From Alkalicoccus chagannorensis DSM 18086 (lineage in GTDB: Bacteria; Bacillota; Bacilli; Bacillales; Salisediminibacteriaceae): 64,000 bases of DNA. This document shows positions 26,120 through 34,057 of the stretch, one piece after another (within the stretch, counting starts at the first letter, position 1; each line of letters opens with the position of its first letter). The stretch spans positions 27,171-91,170 of the forward strand of contig NZ_AUCK01000016.1 in assembly GCF_000429725.1 (NCBI RefSeq), written 5' to 3'. The translations under genes and the position numbers were made by a program. The notes below the pieces were generated by a model. That model was not told the origin of the DNA, ran no database searches, and worked only from the letters and a program-made list of their open reading frames with translations.

Positions 26120-26866
26120 ATGCCTGAACTGGATACCGGCTCCTGGCTGCTCGTCGCTGCGGCGGCGCTGCTGATCGGGATGTCCAAAACAGCCCTGCCG
26201 ACTCTCGGTATCTTCGTCGCAGCTCTGATGGCAACGGTGTTCCCGGCCAGAGAGTCCATTGGTATTGTCCTGCCGATGCTGCTGACGGCGGATGTCGTGG
26301 CGGTCCTGTATTATCGTAGAAACGCGGACTGGAAAACACTGTTCCGGTTAATCCCATGGGTGAGCGGAGGACTCGCCGGAGGATTTATCTTTCTCTTTAT
26401 CTTTACTGTCAGCAGGCCGGTGGAAATTGCGATCGGCTCCATAGTTCTTGCCATGGTGCTGCTGCAGCTCTGGAACACTTACAGAGGAAGTCCGGAAGTG
26501 AGAGGAGCTTCGAAACTCTTTACGGCCGTCTTAGGCACCCTTGCCGGTTTTACTACGATGATCGGCAATGCAGCCGGTCCCGTTATGGCCGTCTTTCTCT
26601 TGTCTGCAGGATTGACGAAAAAAGGATTCGTCGGTACCGGAGCCTGGTTCTTTCTCACGGTCAACCTGATTAAAATTCCTTTATACACGTCTCTCGGCCT
26701 GATCACCACATCCACCCTGCAGCTGAATCTTGCCATGATTCCGCTTATTCTGATCGGCACGCTCGCGGGTATTGTCTTTCTGAAAAAACTGCCGCAGCGT
26801 CTGTTTAACATCATCATTCTTCTCTTGTCCGTCCTCGGCGCCCTGCAGCTCCTTTTCGGAACATGA
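26120..26866 (+). CDS. TauE/SafE family membrane transporter
   Basis: A 248-residue integral membrane protein with about eight hydrophobic helices in two repeats and the family motifs GMSKTALPTLGIFVAA near the N terminus and TMIGNAAGPVMAVFLL in the middle. TauE/SafE proteins export sulfite, sulfoacetate or similar organosulfur anions, or import sulfur compounds; the substrate here is unknown. The true start is ATG at 26120-26122, which has GGAGGT 7 bases upstream; the longer frame adds 32 residues without a ribosome site. It is monocistronic. Confidence 0.9.
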   Translation: MPELDTGSWLLVAAAALLIGMSKTALPTLGIFVAALMATVFPARESIGIVLPMLLTADVVAVLYYRRNADWKTLFRLIPWVSGGLAGGFIFLFIFTVSRPVEIAIGSIVLAMVLLQLWNTYRGSPEVRGASKLFTAVLGTLAGFTTMIGNAAGPVMAVFLLSAGLTKKGFVGTGAWFFLTVNLIKIPLYTSLGLITTSTLQLNLAMIPLILIGTLAGIVFLKKLPQRLFNIIILLLSVLGALQLLFGT

Positions 26867-26934
26867 AACGAAGCGGAACGCTCACGCGCTGGGGTCAACC
26901 CGAGGTTCTCCTGCAGGCAGAACACAGACACTTG

Positions 26935-27064
26935 CAGGCTCGAACAACAGCGCCGAGCGCCTTGAGACCGGAATGGCTTGTGACGCAGGTTTTTGAGGGA
27001 AGAACAGATTCTTCCTTCTTCCCTTGCAGCGCACGAAGCTTCCGCCTCCTTCGATGAAAATCCA
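26935..27064 (+). repeat. Dispersed intergenic repeat, diverged copy
   Basis: Unit A (CGAACAACAGCGCCGAGCGCC, GACCGGAATGGCTTGTG) is followed by GAGGGAAGAACA..TTCTTCCC and CAGCGCACGAAGC of unit B. This fills most of the 283-bp gap before the nei gene. Confidence 0.6.
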
Positions 27065-27149
27065 GACACGCTGCTCACCTGACACAAAGAGGCGTACCTG
27101 CCTCTTGAGAAACGACACACGTCCAACGATAGAAAGGTAGGAGATCCCT

Positions 27150-27968
27150 ATGCCTGAAGGTCCGGAAATTCGAAAAGCGGCAGATCAAGTGGAAAAAGCG
27201 CTTCGCGGCCGGACTGCACTCGATATCCATTTCGGCCTGGAACGTCTCACCGGTTATGAAGACCTGCTGAGAGGCGCCTCGATTACGCGTGTGGACACTA
27301 AAGGAAAAGCGATGCTCACCCGTTTTGATCACGGGTGGACGGTTTATTCCCACAACCAGCTGTACGGCAAGTGGATCATCCGCAATGCCTATAATTACCC
27401 GCAGACAAAGCGCCAGCTCCGTTTCGCTGTGCATAATGAGAAGAAATCCGCGCTGCTTTACAGCGCATCGGACATTGAGGTGCTGCGGGACGAGGAAGCA
27501 GCAGATCATCCCTTCATCCGGAAAATCGGTCCGGACGTGCTCTCGGAGCAGGTGACGGAAGACATGCTGCTGGATCGGTTCGATGACCGGCGTTTTCACC
27601 GGAGAAAATGGGCTTCCCTGCTGCTGGAGCAGGGGTTCATCGCCGGAGTCGGCAACTATCTCCGCAGTGAAATCATGTTCGCCGCCGGCATCCCGCCTCA
27701 TGCAAGACCTGCCGACGTATCGGAAGAACAGCTGCACCAGGCCGCCCGGGCCGTGCTTCAGATGATCGAGCAGTCCTACCGTCATCAAGGAATTACTAAT
27801 GACCTCGCTCTTGCGGAAAAATTAAAGAAGCAGGGCTGGAAGCGAAACCAGTATCGGCACTGGGTGTTCTCCAGAGCAGGCGGACATTGTCATCTGTGTG
27901 GCACGCCGATTGATAAAATCACGGCTGCCTCCAGGAGGCTTTATTTCTGCCCCTCCTGCCAGTCATGA
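27150..27968 (+). CDS. nei: Endonuclease VIII / formamidopyrimidine-type DNA glycosylase
   Basis: A 272-residue base-excision repair enzyme. The N terminus MPEGPEIRKAAD supplies the catalytic Pro2 and Glu3; the helix-two-turn-helix region is GFIAGVGNYLRSEIMFAAGI, and the C-terminal zinc finger has four Cys (CHLC and CPSC). PEGPEIR and the overall spacing favour Nei (oxidised pyrimidine) over MutM/Fpg (PELPEV). It removes damaged bases and nicks the strand by beta,delta-elimination. ATG at 27150 has AGGTAGGAG upstream. It is monocistronic and ends in a strong shared terminator at 27981. Confidence 0.93.
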   Translation: MPEGPEIRKAADQVEKALRGRTALDIHFGLERLTGYEDLLRGASITRVDTKGKAMLTRFDHGWTVYSHNQLYGKWIIRNAYNYPQTKRQLRFAVHNEKKSALLYSASDIEVLRDEEAADHPFIRKIGPDVLSEQVTEDMLLDRFDDRRFHRRKWASLLLEQGFIAGVGNYLRSEIMFAAGIPPHARPADVSEEQLHQAARAVLQMIEQSYRHQGITNDLALAEKLKKQGWKRNQYRHWVFSRAGGHCHLCGTPIDKITAASRRLYFCPSCQS

Positions 27969-27980
27969 CGAACAGCGAAA

Positions 27981-28014
27981 GGCCCTCCCAAAACATCTGG
28001 GAGGGCCTTCTTTC
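27981..28014. terminator. Bidirectional terminator between nei and the KdpD-type USP gene
   Basis: GGCCCTCCCA and TGGGAGGGCC flank a 7-nt loop, followed by TTCTTT on the plus strand. It separates two convergent genes (nei, stop at 27968; minus-strand gene ending 28028). Confidence 0.85.
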
Positions 28015-28027
28015 ATGTCAGGTGAGG

Positions 28028-28690
28028 TCAGTCTACCATGTGATCGACTCTGTCACAGTGCGAATCGATAACTTCCCCTTCCACTACACGAACGACCAGG
28101 ACGTTTTCGTTGATTTCCGCCTTAAACAACCCGGTAAGAAAATCTGTGTGTCGATGTGGATAAAACGTACCCGGATAGTACATTCGTTTCTCAGGAATGG
28201 ACAAATGAAGTTCATAGCCGCCTTCTACCGGCGTCAAATAGGCAGCTGTACCACGGTCATACTGCGATTCTTCCGCTGCGGAATCCCGTGTGACCTTATG
28301 AATCGTGATATCCACTTCATCCAGCTCCTGAAACAGTTCGTTGATGAGGGAGCCGTGGACCAGCAAATCCCACCGGCTTTTCTTGGCCTGACCAAGAATA
28401 ATATGACTGATGTCATACTGCTTTGCTGTCAGTCCGATCATCCGGCTGTTCCGTCTCCCTTTTTCCCTTGGAAGAAAGATCATCTCCGCTCCGGCTCGAT
28501 CGGCGGCCTCCTGTATTTTCTCCCGTTCTTCCACACGCTCCACGTCCTCTCCCTCCGATTCAGGATCAAACACGTGAAGCGCAAGCAGTTCTCCCTGGAA
28601 CAGTGACTTTTCCCTGCGTCCACGTTCGAGAAGCAGTTCTGCATGCGAGGCTCTTGATATACATACGAGTATGTTTTCCTTCTCCAGCAT
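28028..28690 (-). CDS. Stand-alone KdpD-type universal stress domain protein
   Basis: A 220-residue cytoplasmic protein. Residues 5-125 follow the USP-like domain of the KdpD sensor: ILVCISRASHAELLLERGRR, GELLALHVFDPES, then ITHIILGQ-type region seen as DISHIILGQAKKSRWDLLVHGS. The remaining ~90 residues are acidic and unlike KdpD, and no histidine kinase or KdpD N-terminal domain is present. Such isolated KdpD-USP proteins occur in Bacilli and may bind nucleotides or act in stress signalling; nothing here proves it. It is monocistronic and convergent with nei. Confidence 0.8.
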   Translation of the reverse strand: MLEKENILVCISRASHAELLLERGRREKSLFQGELLALHVFDPESEGEDVERVEEREKIQEAADRAGAEMIFLPREKGRRNSRMIGLTAKQYDISHIILGQAKKSRWDLLVHGSLINELFQELDEVDITIHKVTRDSAAEESQYDRGTAAYLTPVEGGYELHLSIPEKRMYYPGTFYPHRHTDFLTGLFKAEINENVLVVRVVEGEVIDSHCDRVDHMVD

Positions 28691-28729
28691 ATGGATCTTC
28701 CTTTCCCTGCGTCATCATCATTTCTAAAA

Positions 28730-28763
28730 GAAGCTGTCCCTGTAAATTACAGGTGACAGCTTC
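28730..28763 (-). terminator. Terminator for the DUF2188 gene
   Basis: GAAGCTGTC and GACAGCTTC flank an inner CCTGT/ACAGG stem; on the minus strand it is followed by TTTT. It is 20 bp past the DUF2188 stop. Confidence 0.8.
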
Positions 28764-28782
28764 CATTCAACGATTGCACAGC

Positions 28783-28980
28783 TTAAAAATCACGCTGCTC
28801 CTCTACTTCCATCTTGCTGTTGTAGATCAGCACCCTCGCCGGGCTGTGTTCTTTCGCCATCTCTTCTGCATGTCTGATGGCTTCATCTTTTCCATCGAAA
28901 GAGGTCTCTGGTGCGACATCCTCGATTTTTACCATCCATTCGGTCAAGTCTTTGTCTGGTCGTACGGAATATTCTTTCAT
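28783..28980 (-). CDS. DUF2188 domain small protein
   Basis: A 65-residue protein with the DUF2188 pattern: W-x-V-K-I near residue 15, FDGKDEAIRHAEEMAKEH, then ARVLIYNSKMEVEE. It is probably a small cytoplasmic alpha/beta protein; function unknown. Start at 28978-28980; a GGGG ribosome site lies about 11 bases upstream. It is monocistronic with a terminator at 28730-28763. Confidence 0.8.
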   Translation of the reverse strand: MKEYSVRPDKDLTEWMVKIEDVAPETSFDGKDEAIRHAEEMAKEHSPARVLIYNSKMEVEEQRDF

Positions 28981-29188
28981 TGTTCAAAACGCCCCTTTCC
29001 ATTGGTCTACTCTGACTATATCCTTTCCACTACCGGCTCAAACGAGAAATTCACGCTTCGTTCCACTTTTTCCCTTCAGCATGGCCGAACTCGGGATCCG
29101 TTCCCGCTGATGGCGTGTTTCAAAGAAGGAAATAATGGTAATAGAGAGAAGTAGTTGAGCACGTTGATGATGGAAGGAGATAGAGACG

Positions 29189-30070
29189 ATGAGATATGAA
29201 GAAATAAAAAAACTGCAGACAGACGGACAGCCGCAGCAGAAGCAGCGCCGGCAGCCGGGTCTCGAAGATGCTGAAATGGACCCAATGCCGATTTTCGATG
29301 ATCCGGATTACCTCGGCAGTCGTAAATTAGCGGGACGTACGGTGATCATCACCGGCGGCGACAGCGGGATCGGCCGGGCGGTAGCTGTGGCCGCGGCGAA
29401 AGAGGAGGCCAATGTTGTCATCTCTTATAAAAATGAGCATGAGGACGCTGCAGTCACGAAACAGCTGGTGGAAGACAAAGGGGCTTCCTGCATCGTGATT
29501 GCGGGAGATATCGGCGATGAAGTTCACTGCCAGCACATTGTAGATCAAGCTGTCGAAACATATGGAAGTCTCGATTCCCTCATTAATAATGCTGCCGAAC
29601 AGCATTTCGCCGAAAGTGCCGGGGACATTTCCACTGAACAGATGGAGCAGACGTTCCGGACGAATTTTTATGGCGCGGTCCACATGACAAAAGCAGCGCT
29701 GGAGGTCATGAAACCCGGCAGCTCCATCGTGAATTCCGTCTCCGTCGTAGCGTATCAGGGAATGCCTGTGCTCATGGATTACGCCGCTACCAAAGGTGCC
29801 CTTGTGGCCTGGACAAGGTCTTTGTCTGAAAATGTTTCACCAGGAGGCATCCGTGTCAACGGCGTCGCACCCGGCCCCATTTGGACCCCGCTGATTCCGG
29901 CATCGTTCCCGGAAGTAAATGTCGCCGAATTCGGCACCTCCACTCCCATGGGGCGCCCGGGTCAGCCGGCCGAGCTGGCACCGGCCTATATATTCCTTGC
30001 TTCTGACGACGCATCCTATGTATCAGGCCAGGTCATTCATGTAAATGGCGGGACCATCGTAAACGGATGA
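29189..30070 (+). CDS. Short-chain dehydrogenase/reductase, stress-type (YdaD/YhxC-like)
   Basis: A 293-residue SDR oxidoreductase. After an N-terminal extension of ~45 residues (rich in Gln, with DPMPIFDDPDYLGS) comes the Rossmann fold: cofactor motif TGGDSGIGRA, NNAAEQ, catalytic Ser in NSVSVVAYQG and Tyr-x3-Lys in YAATK, ending SGQVIHVNGG. This longer N-terminal type includes general stress proteins of B. subtilis (YdaD, YhxD) whose substrates are unknown. ATG at 29189 has GGAAGGAG upstream. It is monocistronic. Confidence 0.92.
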   Translation: MRYEEIKKLQTDGQPQQKQRRQPGLEDAEMDPMPIFDDPDYLGSRKLAGRTVIITGGDSGIGRAVAVAAAKEEANVVISYKNEHEDAAVTKQLVEDKGASCIVIAGDIGDEVHCQHIVDQAVETYGSLDSLINNAAEQHFAESAGDISTEQMEQTFRTNFYGAVHMTKAALEVMKPGSSIVNSVSVVAYQGMPVLMDYAATKGALVAWTRSLSENVSPGGIRVNGVAPGPIWTPLIPASFPEVNVAEFGTSTPMGRPGQPAELAPAYIFLASDDASYVSGQVIHVNGGTIVNG

Positions 30071-30352
30071 TGGTACCCGTCCGACCTGTCACTTGAAAAA
30101 ATAAGTAGAGAGCCGGGAAGTCGATTTTCTCTGTTCTCGACGCCGGTGTGCCGCCGCTCTTTGACCGCTGCCTTGTCGGCGGCAGAAAACGTTGTCTACC
30201 CCTGGCACATGCATAATAAAAGGGAGACCATGCACGCAGATCCTCTCCTTCTACCTTGTTACTAGACATCTCAAGCATGGAGGATCAAGAGGGATATGCG
30301 TGCTTTTGTGCGAATCGTTCTCCCGCCCGAACATATATGTTGGAGCTGCTAA
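30071..30352. other. Intergenic stretch, no gene seen
   Basis: No frame with a ribosome site or recognisable product. GC-rich inverted segments near 30150-30185 (GCCGCC/GGCGGC) could form a hairpin after the SDR stop, but lack a T-run. Confidence 0.4.
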
Positions 30353-30402
30353 AAGAGCAGAAGCCCTCCGTCAGTAGAATCTGATAGAGGGCTTCTGCTC
30401 TT
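30353..30402. terminator. Strong terminator below the squalene/phytoene synthase-like gene
   Basis: A 16-bp perfect stem, AAGAGCAGAAGCCCTC (30353-30368) with its complement at 30387-30402. AAAA precedes it and TTT follows it, so it can act on both strands. The minus-strand gene ends at 30451. Confidence 0.85.
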
Positions 30403-30450
30403 TGGAGCAGTCTCTTCTACCGGAAGGTGATCCCGGTAGAAAAAACATCC

Positions 30451-31269
30451 TTATTTGTTTTGAATATCTGCGACCGTTTCTTCTACTTCGGACCGGGTCA
30501 TCTTCTCCCGCCCTTCCTTCATCGCTTTCAGCGTCTTTTCTGCGAGTGCCAGCGGGATGCGGCAGAAGAGCAGGATCGAACGCGTGTGGATGTCGTCCAT
30601 GTACCGGCGTCCATATTCCAAGTTTTCTTCTGCATAGTCGAAGAGATCTTCTCTCGTCCAGCCATCCGGAATGAAGGAGACACCGCGCTCAGCGTCTTCT
30701 TCTACGTTTCTCAGAATATTGACTGCCTGCAGACCGCGGCCGTAACCAACGGCGAGTTCATCGTCGGTTTCCGTTCCGTTGTGCCATCTCCAAATATCCG
30801 AGAGCATTTCTCCGACGAGGCCGGCTACATAATATGTGTAGCTGTCCAGGTCTTCACGGGACTGGATGTTCCAGTCTTTTTCTGACCAGTACGCCATGCC
30901 TCCGGCCATGACAGCTGTAAATTCACGAACTTTATGCTCGTAGCCTTCTGGACAAGTTGCCAGCCACGCGCCGATCCGGCGGGAGACTTCCGGAAGTTTA
31001 TCCTTATACGGTTCCACCACAGCGTCAAAAGCTTCCTGGTCAAATCCTTCTTCAAGCAGGGTTTTCGTTTCCCGCAGCAGATGCGATTTAATGCCGTTGT
31101 CCAGCTCTTCATTGTCTTCAATTTCATCAATGGCCCGCATGCACAAATAAGCAGATGCCACCGTCTTCTTCAGTTCCTGATTCAGCATCGTAATCGGGAT
31201 GTAAAACGTTCTGCTCGTGTCTTTCAGCATCTTCATTGCTTCTTTCTGCCGCTGCTTTTCTGTCTGCAC
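30451..31269 (-). CDS. Squalene/phytoene synthase family protein
   Basis: A 272-residue all-helical prenyl-transferase family protein. The first Asp-rich motif is DEIED (48-52) in YLCMRAIDEIEDNEEL and the second lies in NILRNVEEDAERG; both bind Mg-diphosphate. The enzyme class joins two prenyl diphosphates head to head (squalene, dehydrosqualene or phytoene). The sequence diverges from CrtM/CrtB and resembles the B. subtilis YisP type, which has been reported to act as a farnesyl diphosphate phosphatase, so the product is uncertain. It is monocistronic, with GGAGG upstream of ATG at 31267-31269. Confidence 0.85.
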   Translation of the reverse strand: MQTEKQRQKEAMKMLKDTSRTFYIPITMLNQELKKTVASAYLCMRAIDEIEDNEELDNGIKSHLLRETKTLLEEGFDQEAFDAVVEPYKDKLPEVSRRIGAWLATCPEGYEHKVREFTAVMAGGMAYWSEKDWNIQSREDLDSYTYYVAGLVGEMLSDIWRWHNGTETDDELAVGYGRGLQAVNILRNVEEDAERGVSFIPDGWTREDLFDYAEENLEYGRRYMDDIHTRSILLFCRIPLALAEKTLKAMKEGREKMTRSEVEETVADIQNK

Positions 31270-31391
31270 AAAAACGCCTCCTTTTGTCCGTTTCGTGATG
31301 TAGAAGTCTCTATTGTAAAAGTCACGAATGTTCTAAATTATTTACCTTGCTGCACACTGTACAAGTATAGCGGATAATGAGGTAGAATGCT

Positions 31392-31667
31392 ATGTCTACA
31401 GCGAAAATCCTCCCTTTTTTGACTTACAGATTGTCACACATTATGCAGCCACCGCGGAACGTCCTGAACGAAGACATGCCTGGGGCTCTCAGCGGGAGAG
31501 CCGGTTCGCGAATCCGGAGATTTGTCCCACTCATGAAAGCGGCAGCCGCGCTGGAAGCATGTACGAAGCTTGAACAAAGCCATGAAGAGGAAGCAGCAGC
31601 GCTTGCTGCAAGGGCTGCTGCTCTCAGACGGAAGGCAAGGTTTGAGACTCACCCGGAAAAGGAATAG
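31392..31667 (+). CDS. Small hypothetical protein
   Basis: A 91-residue frame with GAGGT 8 bases before ATG at 31392. The C-terminal half is an Ala/Glu/Arg helix (LEACTKLEQSHEEEAAALAARAAALRRKA in part); the N-terminal half is basic with no domain. It lies 34 bp before the ferredoxin gene in the same direction, so could be co-transcribed. Not recognised; it may be spurious. Confidence 0.4.
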   Translation: MSTAKILPFLTYRLSHIMQPPRNVLNEDMPGALSGRAGSRIRRFVPLMKAAAALEACTKLEQSHEEEAAALAARAAALRRKARFETHPEKE

Positions 31668-31701
31668 AACACTATTCTACTCATAAAAGGAGGGTTCGCT
31701 G

Positions 31702-31941
31702 ATGGCTTTCGTGATTACAAGTCCCTGTCAGGGGGAAAAGGCCGGCGAGTGCGTCGATGTCTGCCCTGTAGACTGCATCGAAGAAGGAAAAGATCAATAT
31801 TATATTGACCCGGATATCTGCATCGACTGCGGAGCCTGTGTGGTCGTCTGTCCTGTAGACGCAATCGTGGATGAACATGAACTTGCTCCGAAAGATGAGG
31901 TATACCTCAAGAAAGCAGAAGAATTTTTCCAGAACGGATAA
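31702..31941 (+). CDS. Ferredoxin with two Fe-S cluster motifs (7Fe/8Fe type)
   Basis: A 79-residue electron carrier. Cys9, Cys17 and Cys21 followed by Cys25, then Cys40, Cys43, Cys46 and Cys50 (CIDCGACVVVCP) match ferredoxins with one 3Fe-4S or 4Fe-4S and one 4Fe-4S cluster. The spacer of seven residues between the first two Cys is typical of the seven-iron type. ATG at 31702 has AAAGGAGGG upstream. The next gene, a HesB-like protein, starts 18 bp later, so an operon is likely. Confidence 0.95.
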   Translation: MAFVITSPCQGEKAGECVDVCPVDCIEEGKDQYYIDPDICIDCGACVVVCPVDAIVDEHELAPKDEVYLKKAEEFFQNG

Positions 31942-31959
31942 TGACAGAGGAGGATCACC

Positions 31960-32259
31960 GTGGAGCTGAATATTACAGACCAGGCAGCAGCATGGTTCAA
32001 GGATGAAATTGACCTCAATCAAGGGGACTACATTAAATTTTTTGCTAAATACGGCGGAACCAGCCCCATTCAAAGCGGATTCTCTCTTGCGTTTGAACCG
32101 TACCAGGAACCGATGAAAACAGGCGTTTCCACGGAAAAGGACGGCATTAAGTTTTTCGTTGAAGATGGCGACCTCTGGTATTTCGACGGCCATGATCTTA
32201 CGGTGGATTACGATCAGAACAAAGAAGAAATCGTATTCGATTACCACGAATCGTCGTAA
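31960..32259 (+). CDS. HesB-like (YneR-type) protein without cysteines
   Basis: A 99-residue protein starting at GTG with AGGAGG 7 bases upstream. MELNITDQAAAWFKDEI and the IKFFAKYGG / GFSLAFEP pattern show the IscA/HesB fold, but the three Cys that bind Fe-S in IscA are missing, as in the YneR subgroup. It is therefore probably not a cluster carrier. It directly follows the ferredoxin gene, and two terminators lie after it (32356 and 32397). Confidence 0.8.
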   Translation: MELNITDQAAAWFKDEIDLNQGDYIKFFAKYGGTSPIQSGFSLAFEPYQEPMKTGVSTEKDGIKFFVEDGDLWYFDGHDLTVDYDQNKEEIVFDYHESS

Positions 32260-32301
32260 AGCAGAACCGTCTGCCGGAAGACCCGCAGCAGACAGTGCCA
32301 A

Positions 32302-32350
32302 AGCCTATATAGACGCCTTTTGTTCTGAAAAAATCAAGACAGTACGGTCT
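32302..32350 (-). repeat. Dispersed intergenic repeat, fragment in reverse orientation
   Basis: The complement reads GATAGAGACCGTACTGTCTTGA then TTCAGAACAAAAGGCG, which matches 60105-60150 before unit A. It is the only copy found in reverse orientation. Confidence 0.55.
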
Positions 32351-32355
32351 CTATC

Positions 32356-32389
32356 AGGGGGCTGATCCTGAAAAGGCAAGCCCCCTTTC
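32356..32389 (+). terminator. Terminator after ferredoxin / HesB-like operon
   Basis: AGGGGGCT (32356-32363) pairs with AGCCCCCT (32379-32386), followed by TT. It lies about 100 bp beyond the stop at 32259. Confidence 0.75.
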
Positions 32390-32396
32390 ACACAGA

Positions 32397-32431
32397 AAGC
32401 CCTCACCAAAAGTGGTAAGGGCTTCTTTTTT
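32397..32431 (+). terminator. Second terminator, convergent region
   Basis: AAGCCCTCACCA and TGGTAAGGGCTT (one mismatch) are followed by CTTTTTTATT. It serves the plus strand, and lies downstream of the minus-strand RluA gene. Confidence 0.75.
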
Positions 32432-32495
32432 ATTCTGTTTTTGTCCCAGCCTCTTTCTGTTTCCTGGAACGGGGCGGACAGCCCCGTTTTCCGGG

Positions 32496-33176
32496 TTAAG
32501 TAAACAAATGCCACGGTGCTGTCTTCGGAGGCCGGGATTCGAAATGAAGCGGTTCCCGGCGGACGGGGTGTTCAAAAGAGAGAGACGAGGCCCATAATGC
32601 AATCTGCATCCCCTTCTCCGTCACTTCCGATCCATACTTCTGATCACCAGCGATGGGGGTACCAGCGTGCGCAAGCTGAACCCGAATCTGATGCGGCCGG
32701 CCGGTATACAAGTCGACATCCACGAGGGAATATCCTTCCGCCTTGGATAGACAGCAGTACTTCAGCCGGGCTTCCTTGGCTTCCGGATGGTTTTCGTCTA
32801 CAACATAGACTTGGTTGTTCTGCCTGTCTTTGTATAAGTAATTCGTCAATACTTCTTCCTGCTGCCGTGGCGTGCCGTGAACGACAGCTTTATACTGCTT
32901 ATCGAACGCATGACGACGCACCGCATCGGATAATCGGGAAGCGGCTTTTGATGTCTTCGCAAAAACCATAACGCCGCCGACAGGACGGTCCAGCCGGTGA
33001 ACGAGTCCCAGGTAGACATTGCCCGGCTTCTCATAGCGCTCTTTAATGTCCTCTTTGAGCATCGTCAGCATATCTCTGTCCCTGGATGCATCCTCCTGTA
33101 CGGGAATGTTGATTGGTTTATCTACGACAAGCAGATGATTATCTTCATAGATTACGGGAATGTTTGGATTCGGCAT
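32496..33176 (-). CDS. RluA-family RNA pseudouridine synthase
   Basis: A 226-residue enzyme with the RluA signature HRLDRPVGGVMVFAKT (catalytic Asp in HRLD), a central core LKYCCLSKAEGYSLVDVDLYTGRPHQIRVQ and C-terminal EHPVRREPLHFES. There is no N-terminal S4 domain, so it belongs with the short RluA/RluC-type proteins. It isomerises uridine to pseudouridine in rRNA or tRNA; the target site is unknown. Its ATG starts one base after the stop of the MOSC gene, so the two are in one operon. Confidence 0.93.
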   Translation of the reverse strand: MPNPNIPVIYEDNHLLVVDKPINIPVQEDASRDRDMLTMLKEDIKERYEKPGNVYLGLVHRLDRPVGGVMVFAKTSKAASRLSDAVRRHAFDKQYKAVVHGTPRQQEEVLTNYLYKDRQNNQVYVVDENHPEAKEARLKYCCLSKAEGYSLVDVDLYTGRPHQIRVQLAHAGTPIAGDQKYGSEVTEKGMQIALWASSLSFEHPVRREPLHFESRPPKTAPWHLFT

Positions 33177-33177
33177 A

Positions 33178-33819
33178 TCAGTTCCTCTCTTTCCATCGCT
33201 TCAGAAGATCCCTGCGGCACGAAGCAGCAAGCCGGTCGTCCTCGCTGAGTGCCTTTACTTCTTCAGGGTCCGCGTGTCTATTGTAGAGGAGATGGTTGAC
33301 ATGCTCAATAGTCGATGCCTCTTTCCGATGCAGCACGCGCTGCAGTTCCATTCCTTCTTCAATCGTCCCAGGCTGCAAGACGCGGAAATACCACCCTGTA
33401 CGACCTTCTTCTTTTACGATCGCGGGCAGTTCATTCATATTGTATTTTGCCGCGAGTTTATAGCACGGCTGCCTCGGTTGGGTTACTTCGAGCAGCGCCT
33501 CCCCTGCGGCAAATTGATCGCCGATGTGAACCTCCTGCTCGGTCAAACCGCTGAGTGTCAAGTTTTCCCCGAAAGCAGCATCCGGCAGTCCGCGCTGCAG
33601 TTTTTCATCCCAGAATGCATAGTGCTCATAAGGATACGCGCAGAGCGCTTTATCCGCGCCGCCGTGATTTTCCTTATCGGCCTGTTCATCTGATTCAAGG
33701 CCATGTTCCTCTACCATTACCGCACCATAAATGCGTTTTTTCTTGATTGCAGTGGATACTGCCTTCCCGTTAAAGTCGATTTCCTGCGGCTTGCCGGCTT
33801 GAATCTGTTTGATTTCCAT
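33178..33819 (-). CDS. MOSC domain protein (YiiM-like)
   Basis: A 213-residue protein of the MOSC family. GLESDEQADKENHGGADKALCAYPYEHYAFW and GENLTLSGL are family motifs, with the conserved Cys in QPRQPCYKLA. MOSC proteins bind molybdenum cofactor; YiiM reduces N-hydroxylated bases. I chose ATG at 33817-33819, with GAGGAG about 8 bases upstream; the longer frame adds 33 residues with no ribosome site. It is the first gene of a two-gene operon with the RluA-type synthase. Confidence 0.9.
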   Translation of the reverse strand: MEIKQIQAGKPQEIDFNGKAVSTAIKKKRIYGAVMVEEHGLESDEQADKENHGGADKALCAYPYEHYAFWDEKLQRGLPDAAFGENLTLSGLTEQEVHIGDQFAAGEALLEVTQPRQPCYKLAAKYNMNELPAIVKEEGRTGWYFRVLQPGTIEEGMELQRVLHRKEASTIEHVNHLLYNRHADPEEVKALSEDDRLAASCRRDLLKRWKERN

Positions 33820-33965
33820 CAGCACCACTCCTCTCCATCCAGCATAGCAGAAATGGCGGAGCGACGCATATTCCATGGAGGGACGACTTCTTGCAGCGCT
33901 CCTGAACGCCCGGCGCACGTTTCATTTTCGCTTTGAAGCAGAGGGATGAATACCGTTGTATCCAA

Positions 33966-33992
33966 AGAAAAAAGCCGGCGCTGCTGCACCGG
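33966..33992 (-). terminator. Terminator of the first NlpC/P60 gene
   Basis: On the minus strand AGCCGG pairs with CCGGCT around a loop, followed by TTTTTTC. It lies about 65 bp past the stop at 34058. Confidence 0.75.
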
Positions 33993-34057
33993 CTGCTTAC
34001 TCTATTTTTTAGGGGGGAATAGAGTGTTATAAACATAGCATAGCATTGAATCAAGAA